From assembly GCA_037975125.1 (NCBI GenBank), contig CM075860.1, positions 43,745,970 through 43,809,969 on the forward strand: a stretch of DNA of 64,000 nt, given 5' to 3'. This DNA comes from Latrodectus hesperus (Eukaryota; Arthropoda; Arachnida; Araneae; Theridiidae). Below, in pieces: positions 1 to 12,799 of this stretch (position 1 is its first letter; each line of letters starts with the position of its first letter). The notes beneath the pieces are model-generated. The model worked only from the letters and a program-made list of their open reading frames with translations. It made no database searches and was not told the DNA's origin. A program made the position numbers and the translations under genes.

Positions 1-2395
1 TTATTTCAAAACCGTTTGAGTTTAAATTTGAAATGTTTACTAATCGGTTTCTTTTAAGGTAACTGTAAATGTAATTAGTATGGTTGAGTTAAGTTATTTT
101 ATGAATGCTTAAAAAAATCGTGGTTAGTTATAATTTTTGCTTAATATAATTACGTTTTTTAAAATCTTTTGAATCTCATTTCATCAATATTAAAAAATGA
201 AAAAAAGAAGAAAAAACTATGCTCATTAATATTGCTGGATTTTAATCGCACAAAAAGGCTTATAATTTATATTCTACCTAAATCGAAATTCAGTTTTGTA
301 AGATATATATACTCTTGTGTCAAACAAAATTTAAGTGTATAACAGTTATTTTTTCTGAATGGATAATAATAATGCAATTCGTTTTGCATCAATTAATTGC
401 TACGTATTTTAAGTTTTTAGTTGCTAAAAATTGTTGGAATATCCCTTTTTTACAATATTACTATACCCATTTTTTCATAAATTTTTTTAAAAAAAGATTG
501 TTTCGAATTCAGTAATTTTAATGTGTTCTTAAATTTAAGTTTTTATTTCATTGTTTCTCTGAAATTTTTTGTTTTTAATTTTATTTCTTTTTTTTGTAAA
601 TGCTTTGCTTTATTTTCCAAACGATTAATCTTTTCTCTGTTTTAAACTGTTTCGATATTTAAATAAAACATTTCTGGTTTATAATTTATGTTTAAAAATA
701 ACGTTTTTTTATTTTTTTATTTATTATTTTTTTGAGACAGAGAGAGATTTTTTTAAATTATGTATCAAATTTGAAATTGTCGAAGCATTTGCAAAATTAA
801 TACTATTTAATTTATGTTAATCTTATTTTATTAAAGCGAATAATATTCCTTCAAATATGTATAAAAATATAAACCTCAACAAAAGAAAACGTACAAAAAA
901 CATTTTATTTTTCCAACATGAAAATAATTTCAAATATTAAACAGAAATTTATGATATATTATAAAGTTTACAGATATTTTCTATAAATGTTGGAGTTGTG
1001 GGAAAATAAATATTAAGAATATTAAATACTTTTTTAATTAAAGAGGTGATTAAGAATGATTTAAATGAAGTAGAACTGTTATAAAACCGAAAAAATATTT
1101 CGTACCATAAAATTTTTTATTTTTAAAAATTATAAAAACCTTTTACCTTTTGAACTAATGAGTGTATTTTACTGATTTATATATTTTCTCTCTCTTAAAA
1201 ATCACTTCTTTTATTTTATAATTTATTCATTTATAAGTAGTTACGTAACTTATTTCAAGTAGTTCAATTTCTAGTAGTTCGATAAGTTATAGTTGAAAGC
1301 AGTAGGGAAAAAAAATTGTTTACTTCTGTATACCCATAACATCAATTTATATTTAAAAAATTCCTTTTTATTATCTTGTTATTTCATCTCGCTTGTCAGC
1401 TATTTGTTTTTAATTCTTCTTTCAGTGTAGAATTGAAGTGTCATTAAAATTGATAAGACGAATGAAGCTCTCTTCTCAAACAGAGATAGGTATGTGTGAC
1501 AGCGAACCAAAATTCGGCCTGCAGGCCTTTATTATCTCTTGGGTGTTGAGGTTATCTGGTCCGTTGGCCCGTCTTTCGCCAATGTCAATGTTTAAGCTTG
1601 GATAGTCGATAAACGACGGTTATGGGGAGCGTTTCAAACCGAGCAGGGGTGGACCTTTATTGAATTTTAAAGTTCGGCTTGTTTGAATTTTAGCATTCCA
1701 CATCGCAAGTTTAAACTCTGGTTTTTATCGTCTCCTTTTTTTCAAATTTGACGGATAATATTTTACAAAATCTTGTCTACTATATTTATTTAAATGATGT
1801 GAATTTTTTTAGTTGAAATTTCAAAATATTCTTTTTTTCTTTATAAAGTAATGAATTAAGCAAATAAAAAGTATCATGTGTTATGAAAAATATGAAAATT
1901 TATGAAAAATATATTCTTTTCTATTTTTTTTTAATAAAACGATTTTATACTGGAAAGAATTGATCGATTGATTGCTATTATACTCTTTTTTCCATAGTTG
2001 ATTTGAGTTATCGTAATATTGGAGAATATGGAAATATGACTTGATCATATTTTTAACTTGTCTTTTTAAATGCGTTTCCACAATTTACTACGATTGAGCA
2101 AACATAATTACTAATTTTCATTTATGATAATTAATATAGTGTTATTAAAAATAACTAATATTACTATAAACATGCGTTTAATTAAAAAATATTAAATTAA
2201 TAAGAAAATTTGTTAATGGTTTTATAGCTTCTTTAATATTTTTCTTCTGGGTTTTTCCTTTAAATTCTATTTGTTAATTATATGATAGTTAATTAAGCAG
2301 ATATTTCATTTCTATTTTCTTTTACATTTACTATTGAGTTAAATAAAAATAATCCTTTTTGTTCGTTTTCAAGACTTAATATACTTATTTTTAAT
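1..2395. other. AT-rich stretch without recognisable gene
   Basis: The sequence is very AT-rich with short homopolymer runs. Open frames are short and low-complexity. A less AT-rich patch at about 1480-1730 contains a 12-bp palindrome (GGCCTGCAGGCC, about 1517-1528). Nothing else is supported. Confidence 0.7.
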
Positions 2396-2397
2396 TT

Positions 2398-2690
2398 GCT
2401 GGTCGTGGCGCAGTGATAAACTTCTCTCTTCTGAGAGGAAGGTCTTAGGTTCGAAACAAGCCTCTGTTGAACAATGGGGAATTAATGCTGTTCTGCTATT
2501 TTCATGCACATGTATCTGGATGAGTCGTTGCGAGTTTTTCACTTTTCCTTTTGGTTTATTTTCAATGAACAGTTCTCCTGGAAGCTAATGCAGTGCAATA
2601 ATCTCTTTAAAAGCCTTATAACAAATACTGGCTGTTAAACTATTCGATACAACAGGGAGAGGGAGGCATTAAGAAGACCGCGATCGATCG
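2398..2690 (+). mobile_element. SINE family S6, tRNA-derived
   Basis: The head (about 2400-2470) has a tRNA-like A box (GTGGCGCAGTGATAA) and B box (AGGTTCGAAAC). The body continues with 'GTTGAACAATGGGGA' and 'CATGCACATGTATCTGGATG'. Equivalent heads and bodies occur near 11720 and 14506 (+) and near 14810 and 22680 (-), so this is a dispersed family, not a tRNA gene. The 3' boundary is approximate. Confidence 0.65.
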
Positions 2691-2857
2691 GCGGACCACC
2701 AAACCATTTTGGGGTGATTGCTGATGCTAATTTTTATGATCCGCATACCTAAAAATATGCATGTGTAACACCCTTATCGTCATTGTAGATGATCACATGA
2801 CAAATAAAAAATTAAAATTGACTCGTGACCCCAAAGTTCCCACCCTTACTTTACTGC

Positions 2858-3020
2858 ATGACCGAGCCTGCAGAAAAAGGGTTCACTCTTACCTTAGATT
2901 TAAACAGTTTGTGGGTTCGAATCCCACATTAGCCTGAATGTTTGTAGTAGTTCAAAATCCACTTTCATCTGATGGATCCGGTCTGATTATCCCTTATGTA
3001 CATAAAAATGATAATTGACA
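2858..3020 (+). mobile_element. SINE family S5, tRNA-derived
   Basis: A B-box-like GGGTTCGAATCCC follows a degenerate A-box region. A body like those at 9895, 12090 and 47636 comes after it, including a 'GATCCGGTCTGATTA'-type segment and a 'TATGTACATAAAA' end. No target duplication was identified. Confidence 0.5.
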
Positions 3021-3059
3021 TATAAACAAACAAAATTTTTGTCTTGCATTACATAATTC

Positions 3060-3155
<96 letters not shown>
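3060..3155. repeat. (GT)n(TA)n microsatellite
   Basis: Five GT units run directly into about 43 uninterrupted TA units. Poly(Ile-Tyr) open frames over it are artefacts. Confidence 0.98.
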
Positions 3156-3158
<3 letters not shown>

Positions 3159-3254
3159 GCAAAGTTAGATATGTAATCAAAAGCACAAGAATATATAAAA
3201 ATTTAAGTTTAGCAATACATTTAGCGCAAAAGCAGCTAGAATAGTATTACTAAG

Positions 3255-4100
<846 letters not shown>

Positions 4101-7100
4101 CACATTCCCCATTTTTATTGGAGAAATTTGACCGTTTAGTACTTAAGAAAAAATTATTATCTATTAGACTGCTCATTCGTATTTGTCTTAAGTATATTAA
4201 TCACAATTTTCTTTGTTATGAAATTGTCTTAACGGTAATTGTGACTGTCGATTGTGCTTAATTGCCTTCGTAAATGCCTTGCATCGTTACGCAGCTCCAA
4301 TCGCAGTCACATAATTTGTAAACGTTATTATCGTGCTCTCAAGAGATGCGTACTCTGTTTCAGTCTGGATCTGTATGGTGTTGCCATTAGTACCTTCCGC
4401 CTTTTATTTGATGCAGCTTCAAAAATTAAAAGCTCCTTGGGTTCCACTTAAAGTTTCTTGGGAATGAAAGCGAGGAAAGATAATTTTGGAAGAGAAACTT
4501 CGAGAATGTAATTTCCTTTTGCAGCGATACAGTTAAAATAGGACCGCCTGAAGGAAACGTTGGGAAAACACCTTTTTATTCCCGCATTCCGGAAAATACA
4601 GACTTCATCAACAAAGATATTTCCAGAAACTGGAAAACAGAAGGCGGGAAAAAAAGATGGTATGGAGAGAGAGTGAAAAAAAACATCTAGTTCAAAATAA
4701 AAGATGAATTTCGCTTTCCTTTATCAAATTTGCGCCGTCTTGTTTTGAGTATCAAATGCGTCTCTTGAACTAGGAGGTACTAGGAAAAGGTTCTAGTGCT
4801 CCAGCAAAAGGAGTTGCAGGCGGGGAGATGTCCTGGAGTGGCAAAGAAAACTCCAGGTCTTTTTTTTCTTTCCTTCTGCTTCGGGACACGAAATCTTATC
4901 CCAAAATATGAAGTGGGAGGGCAAAGGGATGATAAGTGGTTCGGTGTTGTGTTTGGGTGAAGGGAAGCTGCCTCATCATCCCTCTTCCTTCACTCGTCTG
5001 AAGAGGTCACAGGGGTCAATGGGTTTGAGATTCGGTCCTATCCCAAGACTCATTTTTCAGGGGGTGTCTGGCATAAGTGCTTATCTCTGCAAGAGGCTGT
5101 GTTCTTTTTTTTTTTTTCGCGACCGTGCCAGTTCACGAGATTTTAAAATTGTAGCTGTAGAATGATTCAGGACAGAAAAAGAACTTTTTTAAGTTTTCTT
5201 GTCTTTTAAAGTAGGATGACACACTGACGTCACAGAGCAATATTCTGCCTCAAGGTTATTAATTCTTATATATATATACGAACACGAGACGTTGAAAATG
5301 GCAAAAAAATTCATGAATCAATTATTTTTTGAATTGGTGATCTAAAATGTTGCCTAAACTTGTTCCAAAAAAATATAATAATTTGCTAAGTTAAATATTA
5401 AACACAAAGATTAATTTGGGGGAAAACACATCATAAACAAATTTTATTTGCAATTTTCAAAATTTCATATTTTTAATAATTTTGTCAACCGGAAATCATT
5501 CCTGGCGTCTTAATTTTTTATTTATCGCTTTGGCTTTTGTAATATTAAAACACGTAATTCTAAATATGAATTTTAAAAATAACTAACTATTCTATATATA
5601 TATATATATATGTATTCTTACGAGGCATTGTTAACATCTGATAGATTTTTCATAAAAAAGCAGTATGTAGAATTTTTTGTATTGTTCAGAAGCTAAGAAG
5701 TGGAAAATAAAATTAACACTTAGCTTGATGTGTGTGTATAATTGATGTAATAATTAGTTATACATAACTATTATAACTTTTAGTTAATCGTTCTCCAATC
5801 AGAGTGTACGTCATATATTCTAATTACACTTATCCATCTTCGCTTAAGAAAAGCTATAATTTCAAAGTAAAATAAACCGGAAATGCCTTGTTGATCGCAG
5901 TAGTAGAGTTATATAAGTATGATACAAAAGTCTTAAAATGAGTTTTAAATATTGCCGATAGGTGTCTCTATGTGGTTTATTTATAATATAGAATCGTTGA
6001 TACAAACTGGAAATAAGAGTTTCACTGCGACTAGAGCTTATTGAATTTTATATTTTGATTCTTAAAAATAAAATTTATATTTTTTATATCATTATAGGTA
6101 TTTATTTTTATTAATTCTAAGACTGATCATTTTTAGGTTCTGATTTACAAGTTGCTGGTTTCTCCAATTAGATAAGGATTTTTTTAAAATAAGATTTTGA
6201 AATTTTTTTTATGATGCATATGGCGTTGAATGTTCCATTTTTAAGTTTTATATTCCTGATACAGCTCATATTCAGCTTCTTCTTTTCAGTTCTAATGAAC
6301 AATTGATTAATAAAGCTTATTTTGCATCCATATTGCTTTAAATAATTGCAGATTTACAAAAGATTTTTTGTTACAAATAAATAATTATTGCTGTGACCAT
6401 TTTTTATTCAATATATGTGTTGCCAAGCTATACTACAATATAAGGTTTCGCCAAACATGTCTTCAAGTAAACAAATTGGCGATCGCCAAAATGCCACCAC
6501 TCGATTCCAAAGCTATTTTGAAAACAAGTTTTCCGAAACGTTTATTTGAAAAGTGGAACTTCTCACAAGAGAATCATTACGCGGAATACATTTTCTGACG
6601 CGGAATGTGGAATAGTAGTTCTTTTCATTCAGACATGTCGAAATTGTGGGACTTTTTTCCCTCCAGAGAGGGAAAATTTCGAAGAGTGTTGGATGGAAAA
6701 GATGATTTTTTTTCCTTTCTTGGCATCCAAATAATGGCGTTCTGTGATCGGGCGAGCGTGAAAACGAAGGGTTACGAGCATTTTTAGTAATTTTTTTATT
6801 TTATTCTCAGAGCAGAATTCGAGGGTGATTTTTCGGCTTCATTGCCCCTACCTCGGACTGCTCATTGGCGAAAATACAAATATGGGGATTGTGTCCATAT
6901 TGCATAATATACCCTAATGATCAAATTTGATTATTCAATATTATTTTGTATTTCCTTGATAAGTATGAAATTTCATCCATATTTACATGATAAACATGGA
7001 ATATGACTTTGATTAAAGAATCAAAAACTCGATTTCAAACTAAGTGGTAGAACGCTTCAGAATCAGATTTAAATCATAGATTTGAGTAATTTTTACTATC

Positions 7101-8284
7101 GATGTTGCGAATCAATCATATGATTGATATTATGCCAGGTGTAGAAAATAATTAAGGTCTGGGTAACATGAAGGCTGTGAAAGTATTATTAAGATGTAAA
7201 ATCATTTATCGCGTTATTATGTAGCCCACAGCATTGTTAGTTCCTTATTATTTTTCCATGTGGTGTATGCCGTTTGAAAATTGTTGATTTGTGGAATCGA
7301 ATAATTGGTGATTGGGCGTTTTGGATAATTTTTAAAAATGCTCACATCAACTTATATTGCTCAAGACGTTTATAGAAGTTTCCTATTTTAATTTTTCAAA
7401 TTATGTTACCATTGTTTTTCTTATTCCTTGTGAATTATTTGTGTTGTTAAAAACTATAAAGCTTTTTTGATGGATTTTCCAATTTGTACTAAAATAAAAT
7501 ATCTTCAATTTATTAAGTAATAATTTCAGATCCATCTTATATTTACCAATATTTTTTTTAGCCTTTTTCGTCAACTAAATAGATTTTTATATTTTAAATT
7601 AATAATATAAAAATCTATTAATCTAATAATATAAAAATTAATAATATAAAATAATATAAAAATATAATATAAATTAATAATATTTTAAGGATTTATATAT
7701 TTTAAATCCCTTAAAATTAAAATTTTTTATATTTTTATTGCTAAAGATTAAGGTAAGAAAAACGTTACCTAATAATATGAAAATTGAATTGTAATAGTTT
7801 TATCCTCACAAAAGCGTTTATTTCAGGTACTTGTAACATTCATCCGTAACTAATTAGCATATGGATTTGCTTACTGTTTTAGACATCACTCTATCAATCA
7901 AGGAAATTTAATTGAGTTTCAGAGTAAAATTTTAATTAATTGAGCTACCTCTAATTTACAATCAAATATTCGTTTGAACAGTTATTAATACTTAGCGTTA
8001 TCTAATATTATCATTTTAGGTTAGGCGTAAATACGCTTATTTTATTATGATGCACTCGTGCACTCTCATTTATTGGTTGGTTGCTTTTCTTTAAATATGT
8101 TTCCGGACACCTGTTTCTGCTGGTTGAAAAGCCGTAAAATGCATCTAATCTTTTCAAAATGTCTTGGTTGAGTGACGTAGTCGACACCTGAGTCACCACA
8201 CTTCACTCTAAGCCACATTAGCTAAAAAAGCAGCATATGCCACGGAACTGATATCGTGCATAGCTTTTTCCGCAAGATAGATAT
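4101..8284. other. Mostly AT-rich, no recognisable gene
   Basis: There are two less AT-rich patches, about 4440-5160 and 6470-6850, with short open frames (for example 4908-5165 and 6368-6598) that I cannot match to any family. A short (TA)n lies at 5592-5611. I see no coding signature such as conserved motifs or splice-linked exons. Confidence 0.6.
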
Positions 8285-8289
8285 ACATC

Positions 8290-8655
8290 TAGTTGAAGTT
8301 AGAACCCGCTATAAATCGTCTATTTTGATTAACACGACAACAACAAAACTTAACACTTTTACACATAAAGGTGCTTACAAGTGCTGTACAATGATACAGT
8401 GTGCATGTACAGCGCTGTACATGAAAGTCCTTGCTTGTTGAACAAGTCAGAGTGAGCTGTTTCACTGCCTTCATCCGTTTTCGGGCAGCCAAGTCGCGCA
8501 TCCGCTTGACAGAGAGAATTTGCATGTTTTTACACTCGGTCAGACGCTCCATTCACTTCAAAGCAGTTTCAAAGCCGGCAAATACTTCACTAGTTGATGG
8601 TCCCGTGCCTGCTTCAACTTGGACATTAAAGCCATCTTGCTTAATATACACTTTA
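8290..8655 (-). pseudogene. Decayed pogo/Tigger-like transposase C-terminus
   Basis: On the minus strand, 8650 down to about 8432 reads as a degenerate peptide with one in-frame stop. It includes 'GPSTSEVFAGFETALK', then after the stop 'MERLTECKNMQ' and 'KRMRDLAARKRMKAVKQLT'. A basic tail ending KQ-hydrophobic is typical of pogo/Tigger-type transposases, where it forms a PCNA-binding-like end. Downstream (8430 to 8290) is a 3'-UTR-like segment with TGTACAG repeats, ending near TAGTTGAAGTTAGAACCCGC, which may be the terminal repeat. Family membership is inference from the tail. It could instead be a fragment of a host gene. Confidence 0.45.
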
Positions 8656-8659
8656 AATA

Positions 8660-9890
8660 AATTTATACCAATGGTATATCTGTAGTACTAACTTCTAAAT
8701 ATCCAGGAATTTTCAAAAAAGTGCTTCTGAATTTCTTTACAGTGACACGTCTCTCTCTCTCTCTCATCTTCTATCTTCTGTTACCTTTACTTTTCTTGAG
8801 TATTTTCTCTTATCTCATTTTCATTCTCTTCTTTAGCCTAATTTATTTTTCCAAAATTCTGAAAGCGACTCGGATAATTGGAGTTCTACCGTAGCCTATG
8901 TTCGATCATCGAATCTGCCACTACCAAGACCGCCGTCCAAGCCAAGTGAAATAATCCAAAATTTTGAAGTGAATTTAAAAGTTTTTCCTGCATTATATTA
9001 TAGCAAATTTATATTTGCACAATGGAAACATTTCTTCAGGTGAGAACGCGCCGTGCACTGTCGTACGCCACTCAGTAATGAACGCATCGCTCGCCCCGCA
9101 AATGTAAACAGGTTTCACCTGAAAAATTCAATTCGCGCGTACCGTGGATGCACGGTTGTGGAAAAAGTCAAGGTCAAGGAAGTTGTCGCAGTGCATATCC
9201 GTGTAATTATAATTTCCAACAATGTCGCGTGTTAGCGAGTTTTATTGTTTCCGAATTCTGTTGAAATCGTCTGACATCCAAGACTGACCATCGCCATTTT
9301 CATTGTTATGAGAGTGTAGACGAGCAAAATAATCGCCTGCTCCTCACTGAAGAGTGATTTAAGACCCAAACTCTCTTACCTACATGTAAATTTCGCAGAT
9401 TCTGCCATTCTCCAACACTTCCCCGGCTTTTGAGGTTTAAATACAAATTTTCATTATTTCGTGTCAGCGTTGTAATGAATCTTATTTCTTCACTTTTTTT
9501 AAAGAATATATAATATTGTTACGAAAACTGTAAGTAGAGTGAATATATGTACGGATGTTTTTGTTTTAACATGTTATTATCATTTAATCTGCAAAATTAA
9601 ACTCTAAACAGCGTTTATTTTGTGAAAATTTTCAGTGCGAAATAAATCCATAATATATAAGGCAGCTTGGGGTCATCTAGCGAATTTTTTGGCTGCTTGG
9701 CGATATTTTTCGGCGCTAAATATAAGTCAATATTTTTTAAGTTTCGAGTCGATAGGATCTGTAGGGGGATCAAGGTACCGTAGGCTGATAATGGGAATGT
9801 TCTAGAATCTTCCGAAGAACTTATGTAAGTTGAACAATCAGTTAAATGTCGGCTGAAAATTACCTTTGAAGTGCTCCCCTGGGAAAATAG
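8660..9890. other. No recognisable gene
   Basis: A (TC)n run lies at about 8750-8765. The segment 8860-9440 is less AT-rich but has only short open frames without recognisable motifs. The stretch 9660-9740 has repeated GGCG-type words loosely like the U3 repeats of the Gypsy element at 37.1 kb, too weak to call a related LTR. Confidence 0.55.
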
Positions 9891-9894
9891 CCGA

Positions 9895-10065
9895 ACTAAC
9901 TGTCTGTCGGGTAATTATCCCTCTATCCTTCCATTCGACAGTTAGTGGGCTCGATTCCCATCTCGAGCTTGGATAGCTGTTCGAATACATTGTAAATTGT
10001 AGATCCCGGTGTAATTAGCTTCAAGTCGTTGTTTCAATATTATAAATTTGGAGCGGAAAGATAAC
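9895..10065 (+). mobile_element. SINE family S5, tRNA-derived
   Basis: A B box (GGGCTCGATTCCC) near 9950 is followed by 'TTGTAAATTGTAGATCCCGGTGTAATTAGC'-type sequence (9990-10020). The same end module occurs near 47740-47780. The 5' head is degenerate. Confidence 0.55.
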
Positions 10066-10103
10066 CTAAGGTACAGACCAACTCTTAAGTTTATTCCTTT
10101 AGA

Positions 10104-11154
10104 TCTATACTCTATAAAAGTTTCGTGTCACGATGTATGTATCCCGATAAACTCCGATACTACTGAACGGATTTTGATAAAATTTTGTAACCATTTATAA
10201 TATGGTCCAACTTAAAAGATAGAATAGTTTTTATCTCTTAATTATTGATCTCAATATTTATTATACGACATTAGTGTTTATTTATTGGTTAGTTATGTAA
10301 GTTCCTAATAGATGGCGGTTTAGCATCTAAGTTGCACAGGTATTCGGCAGATGGCGACGTGTTTATTTTTCTAGATTTATACATCTTCGAGAAAATTAAC
10401 GTGTGCGCGAAAGCGCGTGATTAATTATAGAATTTACATATGTTTTCATAATGTATAATCATACTATAACAATTTTTCGTAAATCATTTTCATAATTATA
10501 CTTTGTATTGTGTTATTATTGTGCGGTGTTCAGTTTGACTATTTTTAATATTATAAATAGTAAAATAAAATTTTATTTATTACTGTTTTTCTCTACTAAT
10601 TTTCATACCACCTCGAAAACATGTAAGTATTTCTTGATAGCCTTTAATTTTTATTTTATAATTTGATAATTATAATTTTTTCAGCAGTATATTTTGATCT
10701 AATTTATTTATTCAAATGATAAATTCTTTTAATTGTTCTTTATTTCAGTATAATGCCTCGGAAAAATTTTTTAGTTTTAATAATTTAAAATTGAAAAAAT
10801 AATAGTTCGATGTCAATGTTATCTACCTCATTTATAACAATTTATTTTTAGATGTTTTTAATTTATATAATATATTTTATAAGTAAGTCTCTGATTACAA
10901 ACTATAATTTAATATAAGATGAATAAAATGTAAATTCAGAAAGTATTTGTTGATTTGTGCTTAATTTCAAAATTTCGATACTTTACCTATTACTTTTAAA
11001 TTTTGGTGAAACGTTTTATTTTTAATCTCATATGAATGAACCTATTTTAATTTTTTGTAGAAAATATTAATTTGATTGTACCAAGGAGTTAGTAAAAAAT
11101 TGATTCAATGTATTATAATTACTCAGCCACTGCAACGCGTGGCTGGGTCAGCTT
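10104..11154 (+). mobile_element. Non-autonomous Helitron-like element
   Basis: The 5' end begins TCTATACTCTATAAAAG and continues with a 'CCCGATAAACTCCGATACTA' module that I recognise from arthropod Helitrons. The 3' end has a 7-bp stem (CAGCCAC at 11124-11130, GTGGCTG at 11139-11145) and then GGGTCAGCTTG. That is close to the canonical hairpin plus CTRR end, with one departure (CTTG). The flanking bases are A on the left and T on the right, the expected Helitron target. The interior of about 1 kb is AT-rich and has no Rep/helicase frame. The class call rests on termini and word similarity. Confidence 0.65.
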
Positions 11155-11339
11155 GTATATATATATATTGCTTTAACTATTGCTAAAAAGCAAATAATTT
11201 AAAAAAATAAAAATAATAAAAAGTGACATTAGAAGTGTGTTTGAATTGATTAAATTTCATTTTTATTTAAAATAATTAATTTTCAAACTTTTTTCTATTT
11301 ATATTCTATTTATATTCTTGTTAGTTATCCTCCTCGGAG

Positions 11340-11560
11340 GGTCTTTTCCTCTCCTAGATAAGAGTTGCATTGACGCGTTACAAGAAAAGAAATTCATAGT
11401 GAATGTAATCGGCATAAATGCAGTTCGTTGGTTCAATTCCTACCTCAGATAGGTTTTTAATTGATTCGGAAACTATTTCAAACCCTATGTTCCGATTGTA
11501 TTACCTCGTGCGCGCAAATTGTAACTGTAAAAGCAACTCTATCATTAGTTGTTAGTATAG
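11340..11560 (+). mobile_element. SINE-like fragment, family S5
   Basis: A degenerate B box (GTTCAATTCC near 11432) is followed by a body ending in 'TCCGATTGTATTACCTCGTGCGCGC' type sequence. This resembles the ends near 10000, 12220 and 47760. Boundaries are approximate. Confidence 0.45.
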
Positions 11561-11717
11561 AACCATGGGCTTTTAACTGCGAAAACACTAGTCCTTCTTC
11601 GTAACTGTGACGAGAAACATAAGGAAATGAAATTGCATGTCGCATCCACTGTGACTTAACTAGAATTTGATGCGTCTTGGAATTTTATTAAATTAGTTTA
11701 TATAATCTCTTTATTAG

Positions 11718-11945
11718 ACTCGGCATCGTCTAATGGAAAGACTACGGTATGGAAGATTACAGGTTCGATCCTAGCCACTGCTGAATAGTGGCAGATGACT
11801 GATGTGCCTCTGCTTTCTGCATGCACATTTATTTTGGAGGGATGGTTAGGAATGTGTGAAGGCGAAAATCAGAACAACGCTTCCCATGATGGAAATTCTG
11901 TAAATGTTTTGTCGAGAATATTTTATTTCTGTCAAATTTAATATT
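11718..11945 (+). mobile_element. SINE family S6, tRNA-derived
   Basis: The A box 'TCGTCTAATGG' and B box 'GGTTCGATCC' are at normal tRNA spacing. The body 'CTGCTGAATAGTGGC' and 'TCTGCATGCACATTTATTTT' matches the copy at 2398. The non-tRNA body and dispersed copies argue against a functional tRNA gene. Confidence 0.65.
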
Positions 11946-12084
11946 TTGAACATTAGAGATCTTCTGAAATTATTGTAATTCTATTTTCAAATTTCCTGAC
12001 AATTCTGTCACAACCAGATGTATGTCTTGGATGTATTACTTGATAATCTGAAGTACAGACCAAGTGCTTCGTCGCCTATGTCTA

Positions 12085-12260
12085 TACGCTACAGCAGCAG
12101 GCCTAGCAGGCTTCTGTAGGGTAGCTTCAGTTCAGCAGGTCGTTGGATCGATTCCCACTTTAGAGTGGATGTTCGAAGTGGTACGAATACTATTTTAAGT
12201 ATAGATTTTGTCCATTACCCTCGTACGCGAAAAAGTGATGTAAATTATCTTCTAGAAAGA
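12085..12260 (+). mobile_element. SINE-like fragment, family S5
   Basis: The B box 'TGGATCGATTCCC' near 12145 is followed by a body similar to the 11340 and 9895 copies, ending near 'CCCTCGTACGCGAAAAAG'. The head is degenerate. Confidence 0.5.
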
Positions 12261-12284
12261 TTTATTCATAGATAATGAGCCGTA

Positions 12285-12795
12285 TACATGTGTCTCCAAA
12301 GAGGAAACCCGGAAAACTCACTAGCACCCACTCCGATAGGCATGCATGTTGTTACTAATGACACTTGGACAAGCCAAGCTCGCTATGCCTCGGCTATGCG
12401 AATTTAAGTCAATTGGGAGTGTCTTTCGTTTAATCAGAGCACCATGAAGTTGAAAGTACGATTTTTGCTCTTCAAATCCTCCGATAGATGGCAGCACCAG
12501 AGGATCTACTCTCTCAGTTTTGGCATTGATCTGAAGGGAGAGTAAATTTCTCCAGACCATTGCGCCCATGGTAACTGCTTAACGACCGACCCCAGGGCTT
12601 TCGATTCCACAGATTTAACGAGCACGTATTATCGCATTTACTCGGTGGAACTTTGGCAGCATTGGGAATCGAACCACACCCTTCCGGATATACCCTAACC
12701 ACTAGGCTAACGCGGCCCCATGCATGTTGTAGGCAAAAGCGCAACCTCACTATTCAACATTGGCTGACATCGAAAGAGACTTGTTGCTCCGGAGA
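12285..12795 (-). mobile_element. SINE family S6 copy split by a nested SINE
   Basis: The segments 12285-12352 and 12731-12795 join into one minus-strand S6 copy, with 'CATGCATGTTG' leading to 'TATTCAACATTGGCTG' as in other members. The S7 SINE at 12353-12718 sits between them. Confidence 0.55.
12353..12718 (-). mobile_element. SINE family S7, with 12-bp target duplication
   Basis: This 366-bp element is flanked by CATGCATGTTGT at 12341-12352 and 12719-12730. Read on the minus strand it begins with a tRNA-like head (A box TAGCCTAGTGG, B box GGTTCGATTCCC), continues through a body containing the complement of 'CCGATAGATGGCAGCACCAG', and ends in a GTAAC-type tail. A second copy is near 46757-47114. 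Target duplication and tRNA head together make the SINE call strong. Confidence 0.85.
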
Positions 12796-12799
12796 GAGC

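Noticed and set aside
9660..9745. Possible solo LTR related to the Gypsy element
   Set aside because: Only short GGCG-type words are shared. No TG..CA ends or duplication were found.
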